Below the pieces are notes generated by a model. The model had not been told where the DNA came from, made no database searches, and saw only the letters and a program-made list of their open reading frames with translations. Below are positions 1 through 10,078 of a DNA stretch of 64,000 nucleotides, in pieces. Both the position numbers and the translations under genes were made by a program. The stretch is from Truepera radiovictrix DSM 17093 (GTDB lineage Bacteria; Deinococcota; Deinococci; Deinococcales; Trueperaceae), in NCBI RefSeq assembly GCF_000092425.1, contig NC_014221.1, positions 2,113,001-2,177,000 of the forward strand. Reading direction: 5' to 3'. How positions within the stretch are numbered: the first letter of the stretch is position 1; each line of letters begins with the position of its first letter.

Positions 1-18
1 CCTAGACATCTTCTAGTT

Positions 19-285
19 CTAGACATCGTCGCTGACGTAGACGCGGTCGAAGTCGCTGGCCAGCTGCAGCCTTTCGTGGAGCGCCCGCGCGCGCTCGAGG
101 AGCCCGCGCAGCGTCTCGGTGTCCTGCGCCAGCGCCGCGAGCACCTCCCGCCGCTCCGCGTCATCCGCGCCCTCGAGCCGCTTTTGTAACGCCTCCGCCC
201 GAAAGGCCGCGCTCAGGACCTGGAGCGATTCGGCAGCCGAGCGGTAAGCCCGCAGCGTCGCCTCGACGTCTTCCATCGTGTTCAC
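19..285 (-). CDS. small coiled-coil hypothetical protein
   Basis: The 88-residue product is rich in Ala, Glu, Leu and Arg with no Pro or Gly stretches, so it is probably almost entirely alpha-helical, perhaps a two-helix hairpin. No signal peptide, membrane segment or catalytic motif is visible, and I do not recognise the family. The start is a GTG at 285 with GAGGAAGG just upstream; an ATG three codons further in is the alternative. The stop sits at the window edge among CTAG-rich bases. Its neighbour uspA diverges from it. Function unknown. Confidence 0.6.
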   Translation of the reverse strand: MNTMEDVEATLRAYRSAAESLQVLSAAFRAEALQKRLEGADDAERREVLAALAQDTETLRGLLERARALHERLQLASDFDRVYVSDDV

Positions 286-397
286 CCCTTCCTCGCTTTG
301 TAGTTTAGGGGAAACCGCAAAGGGGCGACGAGGTTCGTCGGTGTTTTTCGGGCGGCCGCGTCGACGTCTATCTCACGAGCCCGTGACGAGCACGCTG

Positions 398-408
398 TAC
401 CCTAGGGC
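398..408 (+). promoter_or_regulatory. leaderless -10 box of uspA
   Basis: TACCCT lies at 398-403, five bases before the ATG at 409, and no Shine-Dalgarno sequence is present. This fits the TANNNT -10 of leaderless genes in Deinococcus, where transcription starts at the start codon itself. No good -35 hexamer is seen 17-18 bases upstream. Confidence 0.45.
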
Positions 409-852
409 ATGTTTACGCACCTTCTCGTCCCCGTCAGTCGCACCGAGGCCGTGGGGCGGGCGCTCGAGGTCGCCCTCGCGCTGGCGCAACCCGCACAGAG
501 CCGGGTGACGCTGCTCCACGTGGTCGAACGCCTTCAGGACACCGACGACGAAGAGCCCTGCGACGAAACCGATGAGGCCTTCGGCAGCTTTTACGAGCGG
601 CTCGAGCAGCAGGCGGCGCGCGACCTGGAGACCGCCGGCGAACGCTTTCGCGGCGCGGGGGTGGCGCTCTACACCAAAGTGCTTCTGGGAACGCGCGTCG
701 AGACCCTGGTGCAGTACACCCACGAACACGACGTCGACCTCGTCGTGATGCAGTCACACCCCGTCGACCCCGCCGACCCGGCGAGGGGGTGGAACACGAT
801 CAGCTACAAGGTGGCGCTCTTGGCGCCCTGTCCGGTGCTGCTCGTTAAATAA
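409..852 (+). CDS. universal stress protein (UspA family)
   Basis: A 147-residue single Usp domain of typical length. It opens with the family beta strand and following helix (FTHLLVPVSRTEAVGRALE), has the VTLLHVVERL strand, and ends with CPVLLVK. The usual nucleotide-binding G-2x-G-9x-G(S/T) pattern before the last strand is not evident: the region reads SHPVDPADPARGWNT. It may therefore belong to the non-ATP-binding class. It is cytoplasmic and presumably acts in stress survival. It is monocistronic and divergent from the small coiled-coil gene. Confidence 0.85.
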   Translation: MFTHLLVPVSRTEAVGRALEVALALAQPAQSRVTLLHVVERLQDTDDEEPCDETDEAFGSFYERLEQQAARDLETAGERFRGAGVALYTKVLLGTRVETLVQYTHEHDVDLVVMQSHPVDPADPARGWNTISYKVALLAPCPVLLVK

Positions 853-902
853 GCACCCGTCCTCCAGCTCCCGTTTCACAGGGCGCGAAGGCGACACGAG
901 CG

Positions 903-919
903 GTGTTCGGTTCGAACAC
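903..919. promoter_or_regulatory. inverted repeat upstream of the VIT transporter gene
   Basis: GTGTTCG-GTT-CGAACAC is a perfect 7+7 palindrome with a 3-base centre, about 170 bases before the VIT gene. It is long enough to be a regulator site (for example for metal or redox control of the transporter), but no promoter can be placed firmly beside it. It is not a hairpin terminator because no T-run follows. Confidence 0.3.
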
Positions 920-1089
920 ATAGAACCCTTGCGCCCCAGGCATCATCGGTCTGTCTCGGAGCTTGCCAAAGGCGCGTCACTGCGATGCCGTCTGCGCGCC
1001 GTTCCGCTGACCTATTGAAAACACCGCCGGCCTCTTTGCGACCCGTGAGGCGTCGAGAGGGCTGAAAAACGTCTCGGAAAGGACCCCTT

Positions 1090-1836
1090 ATGGCTCACGA
1101 CGCCGAGCTCGCCGCCGAACACGAACCCGAAGCGATCCGCGAACGCCTTGCCGCGACGCGGCGGCACTCCTACCTCGGCGACGCCGTCTTGGGCGGCATC
1201 GACGGCTGCGTGACGACCTTTGCCGTCGTGGCGGGCACGGTGGGGGGCGGCTTTTCGGACGCGGTGGCGCTCGTGTTGGGGCTCGCCAACCTCATCGCAG
1301 ACGGCTTTAGCATGGCGGTGAGCAACTATCAAAACGCGCAGAGCCAACGCGAGGCGCTTTTAGACACCCGCCGCACCGAGGAGCGGCACATCGCGGCGGT
1401 ACCCGAGGGCGAACGCGAGGAGGTGCGGCAGCTTTTTGCGGCCAAAGGGTTCACCGGCGAGGCCCTCGAGGAGATCGTCCGCGTCATCACGCAAGACCGG
1501 CAGCTGTGGGTCAACACCATGCTCACCGAAGAGCACGGTCTGGCTCTCGAGGGGCCAAAGCCGCTGCGGGCCGCGCTGGCGACCTTCGCGGCTTTTTTGC
1601 TGGTCGGCGCCCTGCCGCTCCTGCCCTTTCTCCTCCCCGGCCTGGAGCGGTCAGAGACCTTTGCCTTAAGCGCCGGGGTCACGGGGTTGGCCTTTTTCGG
1701 GATCGGTGCCGCCAAGGGCTGGGTCGTCGGGCGCCCCTTGCTGCGCGCGGGGGTGCAGACGCTGCTCCTTGGGGGGGCGGCGGCGGCGCTCGCCTATCTC
1801 GTCGGCTACTGGCTGCGCACGACCTTCGGGATCTAG
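1090..1836 (+). CDS. VIT1/CCC1 family metal transporter
   Basis: A 248-residue membrane protein of the VIT1/CCC1 family, which moves Fe2+ or Mn2+ across membranes. TM1 carries the family hallmark LGGIDGCVTTFAVVAG, followed by a second segment ending DGFSMAVSNY. A soluble acidic metal-binding-type helical region (about residues 85-150, rich in Glu, with EERH, EEH and EREE) precedes three C-terminal TM segments. AAAGGA lies upstream of the ATG. It stands alone. In this family the likely role is iron or manganese export or detoxification, fitting the manganese-rich physiology of Deinococcota (inference). Confidence 0.88.
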   Translation: MAHDAELAAEHEPEAIRERLAATRRHSYLGDAVLGGIDGCVTTFAVVAGTVGGGFSDAVALVLGLANLIADGFSMAVSNYQNAQSQREALLDTRRTEERHIAAVPEGEREEVRQLFAAKGFTGEALEEIVRVITQDRQLWVNTMLTEEHGLALEGPKPLRAALATFAAFLLVGALPLLPFLLPGLERSETFALSAGVTGLAFFGIGAAKGWVVGRPLLRAGVQTLLLGGAAAALAYLVGYWLRTTFGI

Positions 1837-2111
1837 GCGCGCGAGGCGTGCCGCAAAGGGGTGACAAGGCCCGCGAGCCCCGCGCTACGGAGAAACGCCG
1901 CGCACCACCCTCGCGCTTCCCTGGCAGCTCCGCTGCTCTTCGCAAGTACGGGCTAGGCGCTGCAGCACCAAGCGCTATCAGCGCAGTTGCACGGCGCGTT
2001 ACCCGGGGCGTAGAGGCTTAAGCGCCGTCACGCACGGCGACAGTCGGAGATAGACGACAGACGGAGATGAACGGAGCCAGGCTCTCGAAGGCACCCCGCC
2101 TCGGCTCCGGG
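1837..2111. other. intergenic, no feature recognised
   Basis: This 275-base stretch separates the convergent VIT and hydrolase genes. GC-rich sequence without a convincing terminator hairpin, RNA gene or reading frame. Confidence 0.4.
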
Positions 2112-3854
2112 CTATTTCGCCCCGTAAAGTGGCAACGACACCCGCCCCGAGACCGTCACGGGCGTCGGCAGCAGGGTGTAAGAGGTGGCGTACTGCGGGT
2201 GGAAGGTAAAGACGAGCAGCCCGAGCTCATCGCCCGCCGAAAGCTGCGCGCTCACGCCGACGAGCTCGAGAGTGTGGTCTCCTAGACCGCGCAGTGGCGC
2301 GAGCTGATCGTTAACGAGCTCGACCCTGCCACGCGCGTTGCGCCGGCCTAGCCCCACCAGCACAATAGGCGCTTCTGGATTGGGCGCACCTTCGAGGCGA
2401 AGCTCCGCCGTCGGTAGACCCACGAGCGCCCGCGGCGCCTCTACCAGCTCGAGGGGGACGAAGCGGTACGCGGTCGTCAGCTCAGCGCGCTCTTCGTACG
2501 AGAGGAGCGCCAAAAGGTTGGGAACGTCACGCGCCAGTGTCTCGGGAGCGCCAAGGCCAGCCACGGCGCGCGCGACGCGCAAGGACGCGTCGGCAGGTAG
2601 ATGACGCAAAAGGGCTTCGAGGCGGCTGGGCGAGAGGCGGCGAAGCAGCGTCAAGGTGCCCTCTACAAGGGGGCCATTTGTCAACGTCGTGGTCGGCACG
2701 GTCCGGCTTACGCCCCCCACCGGTATCTCCTTGAGCAACACGCCACTCGCGTCGTTTTGGGTTACGCAGAGCTGCGGAACGGCGAGTCCCCGTCGGCCCA
2801 GCAGCTTCTCCTGCAGAAAGCTGACCATCAGTTCGGCCGTATCAAGCCGCCGCCCCCCGCAGACCACGGTGCTTTTGATCCCCGAGACCGAGGCGTCTTG
2901 TAACACCGGGAGCTGATGCCCCCCGCCCTGCACGAGAAGCCGCACGTCGTTGCCGGCGCGGCGCAAACAAGCCGCTTGACGTGCGGCCTCATTCAGATTG
3001 AAGAGCGTGTCGTTCACCCCCTGCACCAAAAACGCCGCCACGCGCGGCACCTGGCGGCCCTCGAGGTTGTCGCAAAACGACGCGAGCGAGTTGCGGTAGA
3101 CGCGCTCCAAAACGGGCTCAGGTACGCGCTTGAGGGCGAGCGCGCTGAGAAACGCCTCCGGGATAAAGGGGTCGAGCCGTCCCCTTGAACCGACCAACCC
3201 ACCGGCAAAGAGCAGGTCAATCCATAGCGACTTGGGTACCCCCCCTGGATTCAGACTGTAACGCAGGTCAAACCAGGTTCCCGAGGGCACAATAGCGTCA
3301 AAGCGCCCGTCTAGCGCCGAGCCGATAAGCTGAAACCCACCGCCATACGAGTAGCCGAGCGCCCCCACCAGTGGGTCACCCTCGCGGTAGCGCAGATACG
3401 GGCCCAAGTTGGCTTCCGCCCAATCGAGAATCGCGCGGACGTCGCGCCCCTCGAAGTCGGGGTCCATCACCTTGACGCTGCCGCCGCTCTCGCCAAAACC
3501 GCGCTGGTCGAAGGTGATGACGAACATGCCGCGCTGCCACGCCTTAAGCGCGGCGCGCACCGTCGTGTCCGTGGCCGCATCCGACCTCAAGTCCTTCGAG
3601 CGGCTGCCCCCGAAGCCGTGCCCGTGCAACACCAGCGGGGCGCGCTGCCCACGGGCGAGGGCGGGCTGAAACACGGTTGCGGCGATCGGCGTACCGTCAA
3701 ACGAGGTGATGGTCACGTCGTAGGCGGCGCGCGCCAACGCGCCACCGCGCTGGCGCAGCGCCTCAACCGGCGGTGGGGTCGGGGTCGCGTTTGAACACGC
3801 GACCAACACGAGCGTCAGGAGAAGCCAAGACACGCTGACGTTACGGCGCCACAT
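2112..3854 (-). CDS. lipoprotein alpha/beta hydrolase (CocE/S15-like)
   Basis: A 580-residue exported hydrolase. The N-terminus is a lipoprotein signal (MWRRNVSVSWLLLTLVLVAC, lipobox LVAC), so it is probably membrane-anchored on the outside. The alpha/beta-hydrolase core has the nucleophile elbow GYSYGGG, an oxyanion-type HGHGFGG segment, an Asp in QGVNDTLF and a His in GGGHQLP, giving a complete Ser-Asp-His triad. About 200 C-terminal residues form a beta-rich domain, as in the X-Pro dipeptidyl-peptidase/CocE group. Substrate unknown (ester or peptide). The start at 3854 is chosen because GGGAGG precedes it at the right distance; an in-frame upstream ATG would spoil the signal peptide. Confidence 0.8.
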   Translation of the reverse strand: MWRRNVSVSWLLLTLVLVACSNATPTPPPVEALRQRGGALARAAYDVTITSFDGTPIAATVFQPALARGQRAPLVLHGHGFGGSRSKDLRSDAATDTTVRAALKAWQRGMFVITFDQRGFGESGGSVKVMDPDFEGRDVRAILDWAEANLGPYLRYREGDPLVGALGYSYGGGFQLIGSALDGRFDAIVPSGTWFDLRYSLNPGGVPKSLWIDLLFAGGLVGSRGRLDPFIPEAFLSALALKRVPEPVLERVYRNSLASFCDNLEGRQVPRVAAFLVQGVNDTLFNLNEAARQAACLRRAGNDVRLLVQGGGHQLPVLQDASVSGIKSTVVCGGRRLDTAELMVSFLQEKLLGRRGLAVPQLCVTQNDASGVLLKEIPVGGVSRTVPTTTLTNGPLVEGTLTLLRRLSPSRLEALLRHLPADASLRVARAVAGLGAPETLARDVPNLLALLSYEERAELTTAYRFVPLELVEAPRALVGLPTAELRLEGAPNPEAPIVLVGLGRRNARGRVELVNDQLAPLRGLGDHTLELVGVSAQLSAGDELGLLVFTFHPQYATSYTLLPTPVTVSGRVSLPLYGAK

Positions 3855-4026
3855 AGAAACCGCCTCCCTTAGTGCCCCGGCCACACCAGCCTACCCCGTC
3901 GGGATCGTGGGCTTCTCCCTCGGGCCAGGTGTCGCCGTACACCAACCTTTTTTCGACGCCCCCCACGCAGCCACCACGCCAGCTAACGCCTCGAGCTCGC
4001 CGCGGCCAGCGTGAGGCGCTAGCCCC

Positions 4027-5915
<1,889 letters not shown>

Positions 5916-5947
5916 CACGACGCATGCGGAGGAGATGTGGAGGCGCT

Positions 5948-6871
5948 ATGCGTTTAGGCATGATTGGACTTGGACGGATGGGCGGCGACATGTCCCGCCG
6001 CCTGCTCGCAGATGGTCATGAGGTCGTGGTCTACGACCTGAGCGAAGCGGCGGTGGGAGCGCTCGCCGCGGCGGGCGCGCACCCCGCGCGCAGCGTCGAG
6101 GACCTCGTGGCGCAACTCAGCGCACCCCGCGTGCTCTGGCTGATGCTGCCCTCGGGCACCGTTACCGAGAGCGCTTTTGGAGAAGCGCTCGCCGCCCTCT
6201 CGGAGGGCGACGTGCTCGTCGACGGCGCTAACTCACACTGGAAAGATTCGTGCGAGCGGGCCGAGCGGGCGGCGAAGCGGGGCGTTCACTTCGTCGACGC
6301 GGGCGTCTCGGGGGGCGTGTGGGGGCTCCGCGAGGGGTACAACCTGATGATCGGCGCGAGCCCCGAGGCCTTCGGGGTGCTCGAGCCCGCCCTGAAGTCG
6401 CTCGCTCCGGCGGGCGGTTACGCCCACGTCGGCCCCGCGGGCAGCGGCCACTTCGTCAAGATGATCCATAACGGCATCGAGTACGCCATGATGCAAGCGT
6501 ACGGCGAGGGCTTCGAGGCGCTCGCCGCTTACCCTCACGCCGAGCTCGACCTGCACCAGATCGCTCGGCTCTGGACGCGCGGTTCGGTGGTGCGCTCGTG
6601 GCTTTTGGAGCTCGCCGCCCGCGCGCTCGAAAAAGACGTGCGCCTAGCGGACGTCCGCGCCTACGTCGACGATTCGGGGATGGGCCGCTGGACGGTCCTC
6701 TACGGGGTCGAAGCGGGGGTGCCGATGGCGGCGATTTCGGCGGCGCTCTTCGCGCGCTTTTCCAGCCGCCAGACCGACTCGTTCGCCGCCAAGCTCGCCG
6801 CCGCGCTGCGTAACGAGTTCGGCGGCCACGCGCTGCACAGGCTCCCCGAAGGCGAACGGGAGGTCGAATGA
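5948..6871 (+). CDS. gnd: 6-phosphogluconate dehydrogenase (decarboxylating, short form)
   Basis: 307 residues, matching the short GndA/YqeC-type enzymes rather than the 470-residue E. coli form. The N-terminal Rossmann fold has GLGRMGG; substrate-binding motifs DAGVSGGVWGL and the catalytic Lys/Asn segment GHFVKMIHNGIEYAMMQ are intact. It oxidises 6-phosphogluconate to ribulose 5-phosphate with NAD(P)+. The start at 5948 is set by GGAGG just upstream (GTGGAGGCGCT-ATG). It overlaps zwf by ATGA at 6868-6871, so the two are translationally coupled. The 43-bp repeats sit directly before its ribosome-binding site. Confidence 0.9.
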   Translation: MRLGMIGLGRMGGDMSRRLLADGHEVVVYDLSEAAVGALAAAGAHPARSVEDLVAQLSAPRVLWLMLPSGTVTESAFGEALAALSEGDVLVDGANSHWKDSCERAERAAKRGVHFVDAGVSGGVWGLREGYNLMIGASPEAFGVLEPALKSLAPAGGYAHVGPAGSGHFVKMIHNGIEYAMMQAYGEGFEALAAYPHAELDLHQIARLWTRGSVVRSWLLELAARALEKDVRLADVRAYVDDSGMGRWTVLYGVEAGVPMAAISAALFARFSSRQTDSFAAKLAAALRNEFGGHALHRLPEGEREVE

Positions 6872-8325
6872 CGCCTACGCAAAACGGCGAACACCGCTGC
6901 GCGTTCGTCATCTTCGGCGCGAGCGGCGACCTCGCCGCCCGCAAACTCCTGCCGGCGCTTTTCGAGCTGCACCTGCGCGGCGCGCTGCACCCCGAGACCG
7001 CCCTGGTCGGGTTTTCCCGCCGCGACTGGTCGGACGACACCTTTCGGGAGCGCGCCCGAGCGGCGCTGCAAGAACACGCCCCCAAGAGCTTCGACGAGGC
7101 GGCTTGGGCCGAACTCGCACCCAGGCTGTCGTTCGTCTCCGGCGGTTACGACGACGCCGAGGCCTACCAAAAGCTAAAAGAGCACCTCCAAAACCTGGGC
7201 CAAGACAACCGCCTCTTCTACACCTCGACACCGCCGAGCACCTACGCCCCTATCGCCGAGCGCCTCGGCGAAGCGGGTATGGCCAGAAGCGCCGGATGGG
7301 TGCGCCTCATCGTCGAGAAACCTTTCGGCCACGACCTTAGAAGCGCTAGGATGCTCAACGAAACGCTCCTCAAGCACTTCCGCGAGGAACAGATCTACCG
7401 CATGGACCACTACCTCGCCAAGGAGACCGCGCAGAACATCGCGGCGCTACGCTTTGCCAACGCGCTCTTTGAACCCACCTGGAACTCGCAGTACGTCGAC
7501 CACATCCAGGTCACGATGGCCGAACCCATGGGGATGGAGGGGCGCGGCGGTTTTTACGACGAGGTCGGGGTGATCCGCGACGTCATCCAAAACCACCTCC
7601 TGCAGCTCGTGGCCCTGACCGCTACCGAACCTCCCGCCCGCTACGACGCCAAAAGCGTGCGCGACGAAAAGGTCAAGGTGTTTCAGGCGATGGCGTGCTC
7701 CAACCCGCAACACGCGGTGATCGGCCAGTACCGCGGTGACGGGCGCGTCAAGGGTTACCGCGAGGAAGAGGGGGTGGACCCGCGCTCGCGCCAGGGCACC
7801 TACGCCGCGCTGGAGCTGCGCATCGACAACTGGCGTTGGGCCGGCGTGCCCTTTTTCGTCCGCAGCGGAAAACGCCTCAGAGCCAAGTCGAGCGAGATCG
7901 TTATCGTCTACAAGCGCCCTCCGCACATCCCCTTCGAGCTGCGCGCGCCGGTGCAGCACGACCGCATCGTCTTGCGGCTGCAACCCAACGAAGGCATCAG
8001 CCTCCGCTTCAACGCCAAAAAGCCGGGGCAGGGTATCAGCTTGAGCCGCGCCAGCATGGACTTCTACTACGACAAAGAGTTTCGCAGCCGTAACCCCGAC
8101 GCCTATGAAACGCTGCTCGAGGATGCCATGATGGGTGACGCCACGCTCTTTATGCGCGCCGACGAGGTCGAGGCGCAGTGGCGCGTGGTGACCCCGCTTT
8201 TGGAAGCCTGGGAGGCCTCATACGACGAACCGGCCTTTTACGACGTCGGCAGCTGGGGGCCCGACGAGGCCAACGACCTGCTCGCCAAACGCGGGCGCAC
8301 CTGGCATACGCCGGCGGTGGAGTAA
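6868..8325 (+). CDS. zwf: glucose-6-phosphate 1-dehydrogenase
   Basis: A full-length 485-residue G6PDH, the entry enzyme of the oxidative pentose phosphate pathway, making 6-phosphoglucono-lactone and NADPH. The nucleotide-binding motif FGASGDLAARKL is near the N-terminus and the active-site motif RMDHYLAKE (family RIDHYLGKE) is central. With gnd immediately upstream it forms a two-gene NADPH-producing operon; the lactonase that links the two reactions is not in this window. Its stop codon overlaps the first unit of a heptamer repeat array. Confidence 0.95.
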   Translation: MTPTQNGEHRCAFVIFGASGDLAARKLLPALFELHLRGALHPETALVGFSRRDWSDDTFRERARAALQEHAPKSFDEAAWAELAPRLSFVSGGYDDAEAYQKLKEHLQNLGQDNRLFYTSTPPSTYAPIAERLGEAGMARSAGWVRLIVEKPFGHDLRSARMLNETLLKHFREEQIYRMDHYLAKETAQNIAALRFANALFEPTWNSQYVDHIQVTMAEPMGMEGRGGFYDEVGVIRDVIQNHLLQLVALTATEPPARYDAKSVRDEKVKVFQAMACSNPQHAVIGQYRGDGRVKGYREEEGVDPRSRQGTYAALELRIDNWRWAGVPFFVRSGKRLRAKSSEIVIVYKRPPHIPFELRAPVQHDRIVLRLQPNEGISLRFNAKKPGQGISLSRASMDFYYDKEFRSRNPDAYETLLEDAMMGDATLFMRADEVEAQWRVVTPLLEAWEASYDEPAFYDVGSWGPDEANDLLAKRGRTWHTPAVE

Positions 8326-8358
8326 GCCAGAAGCCAGATGTCAGGAGTCAGTAGCCAG
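8324..8358 (+). repeat. five tandem heptamers (consensus NNGYCAG)
   Basis: AAGCCAG, AAGCCAG, ATGTCAG, GAGTCAG and TAGCCAG follow one another without a gap, starting inside the zwf stop codon. A second array of the same length and consensus lies at 15371-15405. Both are on the + strand between co-directional genes. Confidence 0.8.
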
Positions 8359-8439
8359 TAGGTGGTTAGGTTGCGCCTTGCAAGCTACACGCCACCCTCT
8401 TAGCGCCAGCTAACGCATCACCAGCCAAAAGGAGCGAGC

Positions 8440-8628
8440 ATGTCCGACCAACAAGACGATCAAGCCGACAGCCAAGCCCGCAACCCCGACCGCGCGCAGC
8501 CCGAACTCACCGAGCTCAACCTGCTCATCCAAGAGCTCGAGAACGAAACCGACCCGGAGCGCAAAGCGGCGCTGCGGCGACAGCTCGAGCAGATGGAGCG
8601 CGAGGTCGGGGAGGCGAACAGCCGGTAG
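8440..8628 (+). CDS. small acidic hypothetical protein
   Basis: 62 residues, highly charged, with an Asp/Gln-rich unstructured start and a helical second half (LNLLIQELENE then RRQLEQMEREV) that could form a short coiled coil. AAAGGAG sits seven bases before the ATG, a strong Shine-Dalgarno, which is the main support for a real gene. No family recognised. Confidence 0.6.
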   Translation: MSDQQDDQADSQARNPDRAQPELTELNLLIQELENETDPERKAALRRQLEQMEREVGEANSR

Positions 8629-8681
8629 AGCCGCCACGCTAAGCTACAGCTCCTCCCGAGCCGAGCGCGTACGCTCAAAAG

Positions 8682-9296
8682 GTGGCGCTCGCCGTGGACC
8701 TCACCAACCTCGACCTCTGGGCGGTGGTGACCCAGCTGCTCCGCAGCCTCGACCTTTTGGGCGTCGCGCTGCTCGCGACCGCGCTCGCGCCCGAGCTCCT
8801 GCTCCCCTTGGTCGGCTTTTTGGTCTTCCGGGGCGAGTTCGGGTTTTGGGGCGCGCTGCTCGCCGCCACGGCGGGGGCGATGCTCGGTCAGTGGGCCATC
8901 TACCTAGCCGCCCGGGCCGTCGGTGAGGCGCGCCTGCTCGCCTTAAGCCGCCGCTACGGGCGCTTGCTGAGCGAGCGGGACGTGCGGCGGGTGTTGGCGC
9001 TCTCCGAGCGCTTCGGAGCGCCTCTGGTGCTCTTCGGACGCGCCATTCCCACCCTGCGGAGCCTCGTGTCGGTACCCGCTGGGCTGCGCAGGATGCCGCT
9101 CGGGCGCTTTTCCGTGTTCACGGCGCTCGGTACGGGTTCGTGGAACGCGCTGCTGCTCTACGCGGGGACGCTTTTGGGCCGCAACTGGCGACAGGTCACC
9201 CAGGTGCTGCAGAGCTACAGCGCAGCCGTCTGGGTGCTCCTCGCGCTCGCCGTAGCGGGGCTCGTCGTGCGGCGGCTTGGGCTGGAGCGCGTATAA
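8682..9296 (+). CDS. DedA/SNARE-associated family membrane protein (first copy)
   Basis: 204 residues with the DedA architecture: an N-terminal ELLLPLVGFLVFRGE segment, the family's conserved reentrant/TM region, the loop GRAIPTLRSLVSVPAGLRRM (family GRFxPxxRxxxxxxAG) and two C-terminal TM helices. DedA proteins act in membrane homeostasis, some as undecaprenyl-phosphate or phospholipid flippases. The GTG start has no Shine-Dalgarno but has TACGCT six bases upstream, so it may be leaderless. A second DedA gene follows. Confidence 0.87.
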   Translation: MALAVDLTNLDLWAVVTQLLRSLDLLGVALLATALAPELLLPLVGFLVFRGEFGFWGALLAATAGAMLGQWAIYLAARAVGEARLLALSRRYGRLLSERDVRRVLALSERFGAPLVLFGRAIPTLRSLVSVPAGLRRMPLGRFSVFTALGTGSWNALLLYAGTLLGRNWRQVTQVLQSYSAAVWVLLALAVAGLVVRRLGLERV

Positions 9297-9454
9297 GCGC
9301 ACCCGCACGAGGTCGTCGCCACGACCGACCACCGGCACCACCTGGCTGCCCGCGCCCGCTCCCGTCCACCCCCCCCCTCGGGGTTTGCGACTCGCCCTTT
9401 TGTGGCTTGCCATGAAGTAAGCCCCGCGCGTATTCGCTATAAAGGCCTCCATAC

Positions 9455-10078
9455 ATGTCGCTCTTTCTAGACAACCTGCTAGGGTTTATCGTCGGGGTCA
9501 TCGACCTGCTGGGTTACCCCGGCCTCATCGTGCTGGGGGCGCTCGTGCCACCCGAAGCGGTGCTGCCGTTTGCCGGTTTTCTCGTCGCCTCAGGCGAGCT
9601 GACCTTCCTCTGGGCGCTGCTCGCGGCGACGCTCGGCGCCACCATCAAGCACGGCGCCTTTTTTCTCGTGGCGCGCTCCCTCGGCACCGAACGCATCCGC
9701 GAGGTCGTCGAGCGTTACGGGAAGTTTTTTCTGCTCTCGACGAGCGGGCTCGAGCGCGTGCTCGCCCTTTTTGAGCGGGTGGGGGGGCGCCTCGTCTTTT
9801 TCGGGTGCTTCGTCCCCAACGTGCGCACGCTCGTCGCCGTCCCCGCGGGGTGCGCGCGGATGCGCCTGTGGCGCTTTTTGTCGGTGCACACCCTCGGCAC
9901 CCTGCTCTGGAACGGCGGGCTGCTGCTGGCCGGCACCCTCGTCGGCCGCAACTGGGAGGTCGTGCGCGACGCCCTTTCGACCTACAAGCAGGTGATCTAC
10001 GTCGGCCTCGGCCTCCTCATCCTCGGCGCCCTGCTCAAGCGCTTCTGGCCGCGCTTGCGGGCCAAAGGGGCGTCTTAA
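9455..10078 (+). CDS. DedA family membrane protein (second copy)
   Basis: 207 residues, parallel in layout to the preceding DedA protein: PPEAVLPFAGFLVASGE near the N-terminus, GCFVPNVRTLVAVPAGCARM as the conserved loop, then LGTLLWNGGLLLAGTLVGRNW. The two copies align along their length but are clearly diverged, so an old duplication is likely. TATAAA lies 11 bases before the ATG. Its last four bases overlap, in opposite direction, the stop of uvrC. Confidence 0.87.
   Translation: MSLFLDNLLGFIVGVIDLLGYPGLIVLGALVPPEAVLPFAGFLVASGELTFLWALLAATLGATIKHGAFFLVARSLGTERIREVVERYGKFFLLSTSGLERVLALFERVGGRLVFFGCFVPNVRTLVAVPAGCARMRLWRFLSVHTLGTLLWNGGLLLAGTLVGRNWEVVRDALSTYKQVIYVGLGLLILGALLKRFWPRLRAKGAS

Noticed and set aside
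903-920. LexA-type SOS box or a tRNA T-arm
   Set aside because: The half-sites are in the opposite order to CGAAC-N4-GTTCG, and no other tRNA arms surround the GGTTCGA stretch.
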